A program made the position numbers and the translations under genes. A stretch of DNA of 64,000 nucleotides, from positions 1-64,000 of the forward strand of contig NZ_VFIX01000002.1 of the NCBI RefSeq assembly GCF_006385185.1, written 5' to 3'. The first letter of the stretch is position 1. Every line of letters starts with the position of its first letter. The notes under the pieces were generated by a model. The model searched no databases. It saw nothing but the letters and a program-made list of their open reading frames with translations, and was not told the DNA's origin. Of this stretch, positions 10,546-21,410 are shown one piece after another. Source of the DNA: Metamycoplasma equirhinis. GTDB lineage: Bacteria > Bacillota_I > Bacilli_A > Mycoplasmatales > Metamycoplasmataceae.

Positions 10546-10993
10546 ATTCACCAACTTCATCTAATTTATTAATTCGAGGAATATGTCTATTACCTTCAAA
10601 TTGGGTTTTTTCTCATTCGTTAAATATTGCTTCAATTTCATCAGAAGTTAATAATCTCCCACCCATGCATAATACATTAGCATTGTTATGCAATTTTGCT
10701 AATTTAGCTTCTTGAACATTAGCAACTCTCGCACATCTAATTTTTTTAAAACGATTTAGAGCAATGCTAATTCCGATTCCTGAGCCACAAAAAGCAACAT
10801 AGCGATTATTTTGAAAATCATTATCAGCAATAATTTCTTTAGCGAAATTTATTCCAATTTCTGAATATGAAACTGAAGTTTCTGAATTTTCCGATCCTCT
10901 TAATTCAACTTCATATCCTTTAGCTTGAAGACGTTTAGCAAGTTCGATCTTTGCTAAATGGCCACCGTGATCACTTGTTATTTTAACCTTCAT
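10544..10993 (-). CDS. rpiB: Ribose-5-phosphate isomerase B
   Basis: 149-aa RpiB/LacA-type sugar isomerase interconverting ribose-5-P and ribulose-5-P in the non-oxidative pentose-phosphate pathway. Visible features are TSDHGG at residues 6-11, the catalytic Cys69 in FCGSGIGISIALNR, and NNANVLCMGGR. One TGA (10611-10613 on the plus strand) is Trp, adding 22 residues beyond a standard-code stop and giving the normal ~150-aa length. It lies 12 bases after tsaC and is probably cotranscribed with it. Confidence 0.93.
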
Positions 10994-11005
10994 AATATAT
11001 ATCCT

Positions 11006-11473
11006 TTATTTTCTTAGAATTTCTCCGGTTTCGACACGAATAACTTGACTTGCCTGTTGTGTCATGTCACCAAAATTATATATGTTATCTATTTCAGGAA
11101 ATAATTCTCTTGCGTTTTCTATAGTTTTGCAAACTGGTGCATTTGATAGATTACAACTAGTCATATATACTGGTCCATTTTTTTCTAAATAATCCAATAA
11201 TCCCTTTTGGTTTGGCATTCTAAATCCTTGATCATTTACCACTAAGGTAGTGGCACCTGGTCAATATTTTTTTGCCAACATTTCAGCTTGTGAATTTCAT
11301 TCCTTAAATTTTCTAGCTTGCGTAATTGAGGAAACTAAAATTATAAGTTTTTTTCTACGATCTCTCCCCTTAATTTCGTAGATTAAATCTTTAACCTCAT
11401 TACATACTTTTCCACCTATTCCAATGACTGTGTCAGTAGTGGAAATAAATAATTTATTATATTTATTTGGCAT
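11006..11473 (-). CDS. tsaC: Threonylcarbamoyl-AMP synthase TsaC (YrdC/Sua5 domain, short form)
   Basis: 155-aa YrdC-fold enzyme making threonylcarbamoyl-AMP from Thr, bicarbonate and ATP, the first step of t6A synthesis. Typical features are FISTTDTVIGIGG, YEIKGRDRRKKLIILV, AKKYWPGATTLV and YMTSCNLSNAPVCKT. Two Trp positions are TGA. It is shorter than E. coli TsaC (190 aa), as in many mycoplasmas, and has no Sua5 extension. The ATG at 11473 is chosen because a -10 box ends 6 bases upstream of it; a reading from 11689 would run through fpg. Confidence 0.88.
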
Positions 11474-11513
11474 ATTTGTATTATAACAAACTATATACAT
11501 ATATAATGAATAT
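11474..11513. promoter_or_regulatory. 40-bp divergent promoter of tsaC and fpg
   Basis: Two perfect TATAAT boxes point outward: minus strand at 11480-11485 (6 bases before the tsaC ATG) and plus strand at 11502-11507 (6 bases before the fpg ATG). The -35 region of each promoter would lie across the other's -10 box. Both mRNAs would start at or next to the ATG. Confidence 0.65.
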
Positions 11514-12341
11514 ATGCCAGAATTACCAGAAGTCAAAGTTGTTTGCAATGCATTAACTAAAAAAGTGTTAAATAAAGAAATACAATCGCTAAATATTATA
11601 AAATCCAAACTATTTAAAGAATATGATTCAAGTGTATTTGCAAACACCTTAAAAAATAAAAGAATACTAAAAATCACTAACAAGGCCAAATATATAATTT
11701 TCGAGTTATCAGATGAAATAATTTTGATCTCACATCTACGAATGGAAGGAAAATATCGCTATCTTTCTTCACAAACTTCAGAAATCCCGAGACATCTTAT
11801 GGCTTATTTTATTTTTTCCGATCAAACGATTTTACAATATTTAGATAGTAGAATGTTTGGAACTTTTTATTTACGAGATAAAAGAGATTATCTAAATAAA
11901 CTTCCACTATCAAAAATTGCGCCTGAAGTGAATTCTTTGTTCGCAAAACAAGTTTTCGATAAAATCAAAAAATCAAATACTGCTATAAAAACAAAACTTT
12001 TAGATCAAACAATTATTTCTGGTTTTGGAAATATTTATATTGATGAAGCGCTATTTACAGCTAAAATTAATCCATTAACACCATGTTCTCACTTGTCAGA
12101 AATTGATGTAATTAAAATTCTTTCTGCTGGAGAACAAATAATGAATGAAAGTTTTAAAAAAGGTGGAACTACTTTATTTTCATATGAAAGTTTAAATAAT
12201 CAAATTGGCAATTATCAAAATTTTTTAAAAGTTCATAGTGATAAATTAAAATTTTGTAGAACTTGCAACACAAAAATTCTAAAAATTAAAGTAAATGGAC
12301 GTGGCACATATTTTTGCCCTACATGTCAAAAGGAGCGATAA
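11514..12341 (+). CDS. mutM: Formamidopyrimidine-DNA glycosylase
   Basis: 275-aa bifunctional glycosylase/AP lyase that removes 8-oxoguanine and formamidopyrimidines. The N-terminus is MPELPEV, giving the catalytic Pro2 and Glu3. SHLRMEGKY carries the conserved Lys, and DSRMFGTFYL and ISGFGNIYIDEALF (helix-two-turn-helix) follow. A C-terminal zinc finger is intact: C-x2-C, 16 residues, C-x2-C. The length is normal. It is followed without a gap by the Smr-domain gene. Confidence 0.95.
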   Translation: MPELPEVKVVCNALTKKVLNKEIQSLNIIKSKLFKEYDSSVFANTLKNKRILKITNKAKYIIFELSDEIILISHLRMEGKYRYLSSQTSEIPRHLMAYFIFSDQTILQYLDSRMFGTFYLRDKRDYLNKLPLSKIAPEVNSLFAKQVFDKIKKSNTAIKTKLLDQTIISGFGNIYIDEALFTAKINPLTPCSHLSEIDVIKILSAGEQIMNESFKKGGTTLFSYESLNNQIGNYQNFLKVHSDKLKFCRTCNTKILKIKVNGRGTYFCPTCQKER

Positions 12342-12590
12342 ATGAATTTTGATTTTTTTCCAAAACAAATTGACCTTCACGGTCTTAGAACATCCGAAGC
12401 AATTTCCACTGTTTTAAACGCTCTATATGAACTTGAAAACGATAGTCCCAATCAAAATTATCTTGACATTGTTGTTGGTGTTGGAACGGGTGCACTTAGA
12501 TTATCAGTTGAAGAGCTTTTAGATAACGAAAGCTACAGATATGAATTTACCAATTCAAATAAATCTTCTATTAGAGTCTATAAAAAATAA
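12342..12590 (+). CDS. Smr-domain protein (stand-alone)
   Basis: 82-aa protein that is essentially a single Smr domain. The DLHGLRTSEA motif is at residues 11-20 and VGVGTGALR corresponds to the family HGxGxGxLR element, with His replaced by Val. Smr domains are nicking nucleases or RNA-processing domains, found alone or at the end of MutS2. The ATG follows the fpg stop directly and an AAGGAG site lies inside the fpg end, so the two are coupled. Its substrate is unknown. Confidence 0.8.
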   Translation: MNFDFFPKQIDLHGLRTSEAISTVLNALYELENDSPNQNYLDIVVGVGTGALRLSVEELLDNESYRYEFTNSNKSSIRVYKK

Positions 12591-13038
12591 ATAGTTAAAA
12601 TACTTCAATAAATTAATGACAACTTTTTTTGTTTGAAACGAAAAAAAATTGCTTTTTTAAAAATTTCCATTTTTTTTCTATAAGAAATATTTCGTTAAAT
12701 ATCATTTAAATATATATAAATGAAATGAAATAAAAAATATTAGAAAATAACAAAAAAATTTTAAATTGCTTTAGCTACGTTACGATTTTGCCTATTGCTT
12801 TTGTAGCCGTAATATCAGCTAAAATTGAAACAAGCGCGAAAAATAAAAAAGTCGAAAACCAACAAAAATTTATTGAAAAACCAAAAAAGATTTTATATGT
12901 AATTTTTATGAAATTCAGAATCGGTCAAGATAAGACTAAACTATTACACAAAATGAGTTTTTTTGGGGGGCTAGAATGTAATATGAAGCGCAATAGTGTG
13001 CTTCGTATTACATTCTAGGGCACTATACAAATAGTGCT
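12591..13038. other. 448-bp intergenic region with lipoprotein-signal remnant and palindrome
   Basis: No intact gene is seen. In the frame starting near 12749 a stretch reads NKKILNCFSYVTILPIAFV followed by AVISAK, which resembles a mycoplasma lipoprotein signal peptide without its ATG and Cys; it may be a gene remnant. A T-G homopolymer stretch (12959-12970) precedes the 48-bp palindrome at 12971-13018. A small hairpin GCACTA/TAGTGC with trailing T residues follows at 13020-13035. Confidence 0.4.
12971..13018. repeat. 48-bp palindromic repeat, copy A
   Basis: Near-perfect inverted repeat opening CTAGAATGTAATATGAAGCG and closing with its complement, with a CAATAG-type centre. A second full copy lies at 38986-39033 and a degenerate relative at 21261-21290. 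Confidence 0.85.
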
Positions 13039-13878
13039 TTATTTATTTTTAGTGTCAAATTTTTCGGCAATTTTCTTTAATTTCATTAATGTGTGGTTAA
13101 AACCGGAACGTGATTTGTAAATTTTTTGCTTTATTGCAAGCTGCGTCAATTCAGACAAACTTGAATCCAGATTTTCCTTTTTAATTTTAAAAAAACGCAA
13201 TTCTTCCGGACTAAATTTTTCCTCTAAATTGTTTTCCTTAATAAATTTCAAATTATGTAAAAATAAAACATTGGCCTGAGCAATTCTTTCTTGATTATAA
13301 ATATCAAAATTAGTTATTCGATTTATATTATTTAAATAATCCCTTTCAATTTTTGAAACTTCAAATTCATAATATGAGTCAATAGCTTCAATTGCTTTTA
13401 GAAAGTCACAAATATCTTCTAATTTTTTGACATAAGCAATATATTTGCTACGTCTTTCAATAATCTTAAAATTTAGATTATGATCATTTAAAATCTTGAC
13501 AATCGCTTTTGCGTTTTCTTCTTCAAAAAAGTTTAATTCTAAATGATTATAGACACTTTTAGAATCACTAATTGATCCACTTACTAAAAAGATTCCAGCA
13601 AAGAAATCGCGTTCTTTTTTTATCTGTGTGCTTTCAATTAAATTTATATCAATATCTATTGAATTTTTTTGACTAACTTCAAAATTTATTTTTAAGCTTA
13701 GCAATATTTTTTTTAAAAATTCATATATCTCTAAATTATTTAAAATAACGTGTGCTTGATTATTTTTAATTTTGGCGCTAGTGACAATCCCATTAAGTAA
13801 ATTTAATTTTTGACTTTTATTTAATTGGCGCGCCATTATTTCTTTCTTGATATTTAAGGTAAATGATCCACTATCCAT
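13039..13878 (-). CDS. whiA: WhiA-type DNA-binding protein
   Basis: 279-aa WhiA homologue, a protein built from a LAGLIDADG-like domain without nuclease activity and a C-terminal helix-turn-helix. The N-terminal SFTLNIKKEIM matches the family SFxxxVKxEL start. The C-terminal end with SPEELRFFKIKKENLDSSLS followed by KSRSGFNHTLMKLKKIAE matches the family KSGVNHRLRKL helix. In Firmicutes WhiA affects cell division and chromosome segregation. A TTG-free ATG at 13878 gives the expected N-terminus. It transcribes away from the 5S gene. Confidence 0.88.
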   Translation of the reverse strand: MDSGSFTLNIKKEIMARQLNKSQKLNLLNGIVTSAKIKNNQAHVILNNLEIYEFLKKILLSLKINFEVSQKNSIDIDINLIESTQIKKERDFFAGIFLVSGSISDSKSVYNHLELNFFEEENAKAIVKILNDHNLNFKIIERRSKYIAYVKKLEDICDFLKAIEAIDSYYEFEVSKIERDYLNNINRITNFDIYNQERIAQANVLFLHNLKFIKENNLEEKFSPEELRFFKIKKENLDSSLSELTQLAIKQKIYKSRSGFNHTLMKLKKIAEKFDTKNK

Positions 13879-14010
13879 TTTGTGCCGTCCTATTATTAAG
13901 TTTAAATAAATTTATTGCCTATTTATCCTATATTTAAATTATAGAAAAATATTCTTGCAATTAATAGCTTTCATATTTTTTAACTTAAATTAAGAATAAA
14001 AAAATAAAAA

Positions 14011-14110
14011 AAGCAATGACCTATTTTCCCATACGGTATCGTCGGCACTGAAGGGCTTAACTGCTGAGTTCGGAATGGTATCAGGTGGAACCCCTTCGTT
14101 GTGATTGCTT
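14011..14110 (-). rRNA. rrf: 5S ribosomal RNA (unlinked)
   Basis: The reverse complement shows the conserved 5S core CCGAACTCAGCAGTTAAG, then GTGCCGACGATACC. The ends AGCAAT and ATTGCT form the terminal helix, and a T-rich tract follows the 3' end. It lies 14 kb from the 23S end and on the opposite strand, flanked by whiA and parE, so it is transcribed separately. Ends are set from the terminal helix and may shift by one or two bases. Confidence 0.93.
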
Positions 14111-14119
14111 ATGTTTAAT

Positions 14120-14125
14120 ATTATA
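14120..14125 (-). promoter_or_regulatory. -10 box of the 5S rRNA gene
   Basis: TATAAT on the minus strand about 9 bases before the mature 5S 5' end, which fits a start at or next to the mature end. Confidence 0.55.
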
Positions 14126-14322
14126 TACATAAAAAATTTTTTTGCATAAAAAAAATAAAAATTTTTCTCCTCATAGCTTTTTTAAAATAAAACAAAATTT
14201 TCGTTCTCAAAAATAGCTTAAAATATATTTTTTTGAAATTTGTATGCTGATTTTATATTTTGGATTTAATTCAAATTTTCACTTGCTTTTCACTATTTTT
14301 TTATTATATTTTATAACTAATT

Positions 14323-14328
14323 TATAAT
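14323..14328 (+). promoter_or_regulatory. -10 box of parE-parC (leaderless arrangement)
   Basis: TATAAT 8 bases upstream of the parE ATG at 14337. No ribosome-binding site can fit between. Confidence 0.55.
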
Positions 14329-14336
14329 TAATTATT

Positions 14337-16256
14337 ATGAGCATGAATAATTACGACGCAAATGATTTGAAAGTACTAAAAGGACTAGATGCTGTAAGAA
14401 AAAGACCCGGAATGTATATAGGTTCAACTGATAGTACTGGTCTTCACCATTTAATATGAGAAATTGTTGATAACTCAATTGATGAAGCGCTTGCGGGCTT
14501 CGCTACAAAAATAAAAGTTGTTTTAAAAGAAGATGGCTCGGTAATAGTAGAAGATAATGGCCGCGGTGTTCCGGTTGATAAACATGAATTGGGCAAAAGT
14601 GGTGTTGAATTGGTTTTTACTGAACTTCATGCCGGCGGTAAATTTAGTGAAGGTGCATATAAAACGAGCGGTGGGCTGCATGGTGTTGGTTCCGCCGTTG
14701 TTAATGCTTTAAGTTCTAAACTAGAGGTTACAGTTTATCGCGATAAAAAAGAATATTTTACTTCATTTGAACAAGATAAAATAATTGACAAAACTAAATG
14801 TTTGGGTGCAACAACAAAACAAGGAACAATGGTTAGGTTTTGACCTGATGTAGCAATTTTTAAGAAGTCAAAATTTTCATCGGAAATTGTAAAAGAAAAA
14901 CTGCGTGAGTCAAGCTTTTTAATTTCAAATATTAAGATTCACTACATTAATGAATTGACAAACGAAAATATTATTTTTGAAACCGAAGAAGGGATTAAAG
15001 AATATATCAAATTTGTCGGTGAGGGCAAACAATTTATTAGTGAAATTTTTTATGCTAAAGGACTATCAGCTAATGGAATTGAAATTGAAACTTCGTTGGT
15101 TTATACCGATAATTACAACGAAACAATTTTTAGCTTTGTAAATAATGTTAAAACTCGTGACGGTGGAACACATGAAACCGCCTTCAAAACAGCCTTAACT
15201 AAAACTATTAATGAATATGCCGTTAAGAACGGAATTTTAAAAAATAAAATAACATTTGAAGGTAATGATATTCGTGAAGGAATCATCGCTGTTGTATCAC
15301 TAAAAATTCCTGAAAGCATATTGGAGTTTGTTGGTCAAACCAAAGATAAATTAGGTACACCAGAGGCTCGTGAGGCTGTGGAGAATTTTGTTTCTGAAAA
15401 ATTTACTTTCTTTTTGAATGAAAAGAAACAAGAGGCTGACAAAATTATTCAAAAAATAAAAAAAGCATACGAAGCTAAAATTGCGGCTCGTAACGCTCGT
15501 AACGAAGTAAGAAAAGCAAAATCAAAACTAGAAAACAGAAAAATATTATCAGGTAAATTAACGCCTGCTCAATCAAAAAATCCCGCACTAAAAGAATTAT
15601 TTTTAGTTGAAGGTGATTCGGCAGGTGGATCTGCTAAATTGGGACGCAATCGCGCTACGCAGGCTATCCTTCCATTACGAGGAAAAGTTATTAATACTGA
15701 TAAGGCAAAAATAACAGATGTTTTAGGAAATGAAGAAATAGCAACAATAATTAACACAATTGGTGCTGGTATTGGCGAAGATCTTAATTTAAAAAACTCG
15801 CAATATAACAAAATCATTATCATGACCGATGCGGATACAGATGGTGCTCATATTCAAGTGCTTTTATTAACATTTTTTTGAAGATATATGAAAAAACTTA
15901 TTGAAGCTGGCATGGTTTATATAGCATTACCTCCCCTATATAAAATTTCGATTAAAAATGCTAAAGGCAAACAATTTTATGCCTGAGATGACGATGAATT
16001 GCGTGACATTACTTCTCAATATACTAATTATGAAATTCAACGTTATAAAGGACTAGGCGAAATGAATGCTGATCAATTGTGAGAAACAACAATGAATCCC
16101 GAAACACGTTCAATAATAAAAGTTACAATTCAAGACGAGGGTCTTGTTGAAAGAAATGTAAGTACACTCATGAGTGACGACGCTACAAAACGTAAATCAT
16201 GAATTAATTCACATGTTGATTTTTCAAACGAAGACGATTTTAAAATTAATAAGTAG
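14337..16256 (+). CDS. parE: DNA topoisomerase IV subunit B
   Basis: 639-aa ATPase subunit of topoisomerase IV, which decatenates sister chromosomes. GHKL ATPase motifs are visible: [19 protein letters not shown] and [18 protein letters not shown]. The TOPRIM domain has [12 protein letters not shown] and [19 protein letters not shown]; the Thr and the IQVLL segment are ParE-like (GyrB usually has DVDGAHIRTLL). PLRGKVIN and [10 protein letters not shown] are present. Pairing with parC supports ParE over GyrB. An alternative in-frame ATG is at 14343. Confidence 0.92.
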
Positions 16257-19064
<2,808 letters not shown>

Positions 19065-19065
19065 A

Positions 19066-19071
19066 TATAAT
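19066..19071 (+). promoter_or_regulatory. -10 box upstream of the 39-aa gene
   Basis: TATAAT overlapping the parC stop region, about 40 bases before the ATG at 19112; AAAGGAG lies at 19099-19105. Confidence 0.4.
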
Positions 19072-19111
19072 TGAATAATTATTTACAACATTGTTGATAA
19101 AGGAGCAGTCT

Positions 19112-19231
19112 ATGAGAAAAGATGTTAGATTAGCTAATAAAGTTAAAGCTGAAAAAAGACAACATAAATTAGCACTTGAAAAAGCTAGAGATGCTAGAAG
19201 AGCTCAAAAACAAGCAGCTCAAGGAAAATAA
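19112..19231 (+). CDS. 39-aa highly basic protein of unknown function
   Basis: I do not recognise this protein. The 39 residues (MRKDVRLANKVKAEK..., ending AAQGK) contain many Lys, Arg, Ala and Gln, almost no hydrophobic residues beyond Leu/Val, and look like one long charged helix, as in small ribosome- or nucleic-acid-binding proteins. A consensus AAAGGAG site sits 6 bases before the ATG and a strong terminator follows, so it has its own tidy transcription unit and is very likely expressed. It resembles neither L34 nor S21 closely. Confidence 0.72.
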   Translation: MRKDVRLANKVKAEKRQHKLALEKARDARRAQKQAAQGK

Positions 19232-19247
19232 TTGAAATAAGCAAACG

Positions 19248-19280
19248 AAAGGAAAGAATTATCAATTCTTTTCCTTTTTA
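19248..19280 (+). terminator. Terminator after the 39-aa gene
   Basis: AAAGGAAAGAATT pairs with AATTCTTTTCCTTT (one bulge) around a 3-base loop, followed by TTTATTTT. Confidence 0.85.
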
Positions 19281-19314
19281 TTTTGTACAATTCTAATACT
19301 AAAGGAGAAAAAAA

Positions 19315-20853
19315 ATGAAATTTAAAAAAATGCTCTTAACATTAGGGTTAATTACTACAATGCCATTGCCTATTTTCATGGCTTCACGCTGTCAAAATAC
19401 AAAGAAATTTTTAGAAGATAAAATTTTAGATAAAAAGAATGAAGATTCAAAAAAGGATAATGAACAAAACCAAAAAGAAAATGATTCGCTACATAAGATG
19501 CCTGAAAATGACGGCAATTTATCAGCACAGGAAAATTTAGATGTTTGAGCCAAATATGCTAATAATATAATCTCGTTAAATTTCAATGCTCAGGAAGAAA
19601 TAAAATCAGCAATAAATAATTCCAAAAATTTATATTTTTCGTATAAAAAAAATCAGTTGGCTTTTTCTAAACAAAACCCAAAAGGTAAAAGGAATTGAGA
19701 AAAATTGAATTATTGTATGTCAATAAAAGTAACTTTACCCCAAAACTATCAATTAGTTTCGGCTCTAGAACCTCAAAAAGAAAATAAATTAAATTCAAAA
19801 TTAGAATGAAGTTACGATAAAAATGAAAACAAGTTAATTGTTGAATACAAAATTGCCAAATTTGACAAGAGCGGCAATAACTTAATAGCAAAAGAGAAAA
19901 ATATTTCAAGTATAGTAATTGATTTTAATTCTACACCTAATCCTAATCCCAACGAAGAAGAAACACCTAAAATTGATGATACGACGCCTTTTGCCGGGCA
20001 AGCACCAACATTAGATAATGATCACCGTTTGGAATATGATAATTCTAATGATTTTTATAAGTCGCTTGATGGTTTAAGCGGCCAAGAACTTCGCAATAAA
20101 TTATTTAAAATACAGGCCAATAATCGATACACTAGTCTAGGATATGGCGATTTATTTAAAACTTATAAAGATGCTTTTTTAGACAAATATTACGAAAAAG
20201 ATAATTCAGTTTTAGATATTTATGGAGAAAATCCAAATGGAGATGATCCTTTTGTTTTCTATCACGGAAATTTTCAGGATACAGGTAATACAGAAGGCAA
20301 AGGAATGAATCGTGAACATTTAGTTCCTCAATCATGATTCGCAAAAGAAGATATGATGAGAAATGATGCGCATCATGTTTGGCCAACAGATAAAAAAGTC
20401 AATGAAGTGCATTCAAATTATCCATATGGAACCGTAAAAGAAGTGAGATATATTTCTAAAAACGGCACAAAAATAGGCTTATCAAATGAAGATGGACAGA
20501 AGGTATGTGAACCAATAAATGAATTCAAAGGCGACGTTGCTAGAGCTTATTTATATTTTGTATTTACATACGGCGATAAAAATTTAGAACAAAATTCTCA
20601 AGCAAGTAGAATTTTTCAGAAACAAAATGGCAAAGAAACAATTAAAAAAGCATTCCTAATAACACTATTAGCATGAAATTATAAAGATAGTATTTCACAA
20701 TTTGATTTAGATAGAAACAATGGAATATATAAGCATCAAAAAAACCGCAATCCGTTAATTGATTATCCTGAACTTGTTAAAGTGCTTTTCGAAAATGATG
20801 ATACTTTTGTGTTTCGTAACAAAGGTGTTGCAGTTAAGTTGGTTTCTAAGTAA
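19315..20853 (+). CDS. Lipoprotein nuclease, Endonuclease I (EndA/BsnI) family
   Basis: 512-aa predicted surface lipoprotein. The signal peptide is residues 1-25 with a mycoplasma-type lipobox ending ASRC (Cys26). An acidic/lysine/asparagine linker and a ~150-aa unassigned region follow. The C-terminal His-Me-finger nuclease domain has GMNREHLVPQSWF (His335) and MRNDAHHVWPTDKKVNEVHS, then NYPYG, which are the Endonuclease I signatures. NRNPLIDYPELVKVLF closes the domain as in BsnI. The likely role is degrading host nucleic acids to supply nucleotides. TGA codons at 19546, 19696, 19807, 20335 and 20674 are Trp. AAGGAG precedes the ATG. Confidence 0.87.
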
Positions 20854-21246
20854 AAATTTTTGCTTTTGTTTAATGAGGAAAATGTTATAACGGAATTTTC
20901 AAATTCTAAGATTGAAGAAATAAATGAATAACTTAAGTTGCAGTTAGATCCATTTGTTTTTATTGCAGCCGAAAATATTTCGCCATTAAATTTACAAAAT
21001 GTCAATATTAAAATAATTGAACACAACCAAATTGAAATAATATTTAATAAAAATAATGTTGATTACTATTTATTACTAAGGCAGTTAACTCAATACCGAA
21101 AACTTCAAATAACGACAAACTATTATTTGTTTAAAAAAATATTTGATAAATATTGCATTTTAAATAAATTAAATGCAAATTGCGAAATTGAAAATTTATT
21201 AACTCGACAAGTTCAAAATATTACAGCTTCACAAAAATTTATATAG
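20854..21246 (+). pseudogene. Decayed reading frame fused in phase to the nuclease gene
   Basis: After the nuclease TAA at 20851 the same frame stays open for 25 codons to a second TAA (20929) and then to a TAG at 21244, giving about 130 residues of protein-like composition (LQLDPFVFIAAENISPLNLQ, then NNVDYYLLLRQLTQYRKL). There is no ATG or ribosome-binding site at either restart. It looks like the remains of a C-terminal extension or of a separate small gene inactivated by point stops. I do not recognise a family. Confidence 0.45.
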
Positions 21247-21262
21247 CCAATCTAAAAAATAA

Positions 21263-21294
21263 TGCAAAGCGCAATAGCATGCTTTGCGTTTTTT
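21263..21294 (+). terminator. Terminator built on a degenerate copy of the palindromic repeat
   Basis: Stem GCAAAGC/GCTTTGC with loop GCAATAGCAT, then GTTTTTT. The core AAAGCGCAATAGCATGCTTT resembles the centre of the 48-bp palindromes at 12971 and 38986. Confidence 0.7.
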
Positions 21295-21360
21295 AAAACT
21301 TTAGAATTTCAACAACTACTACTTATGCATATTTTAGTTCTTTTAAAAATTTTATTATAT

Positions 21361-21388
21361 AAAAATGCAAACACTTTATTCAAGTGTT
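21361..21388 (-). terminator. Terminator of the MIP-like lipoprotein gene
   Basis: On the minus strand AACACTT and AAGTGTT pair around a 5-base loop and are followed by TGCATTTTT. The adjacent bases 21389-21409 resemble half of the palindromic repeat (GTATTACAAT). Confidence 0.7.
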
Positions 21389-21410
21389 GCACTTTGTATT
21401 ACAATGCATT

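Noticed and set aside
13020..13035. Hairpin GCACTA/TAGTGC as a whiA or smr terminator
   Set aside because: It is 430 bases after smr, and on the whiA strand no T run follows it, so no clear target gene can be assigned.
19112..19231. Ribosomal protein S21 or L34 for the 39-aa basic protein
   Set aside because: It lacks the L34 KRTxQPS start and the S21 VRENESL/RFKR motifs; only the basic composition is similar.
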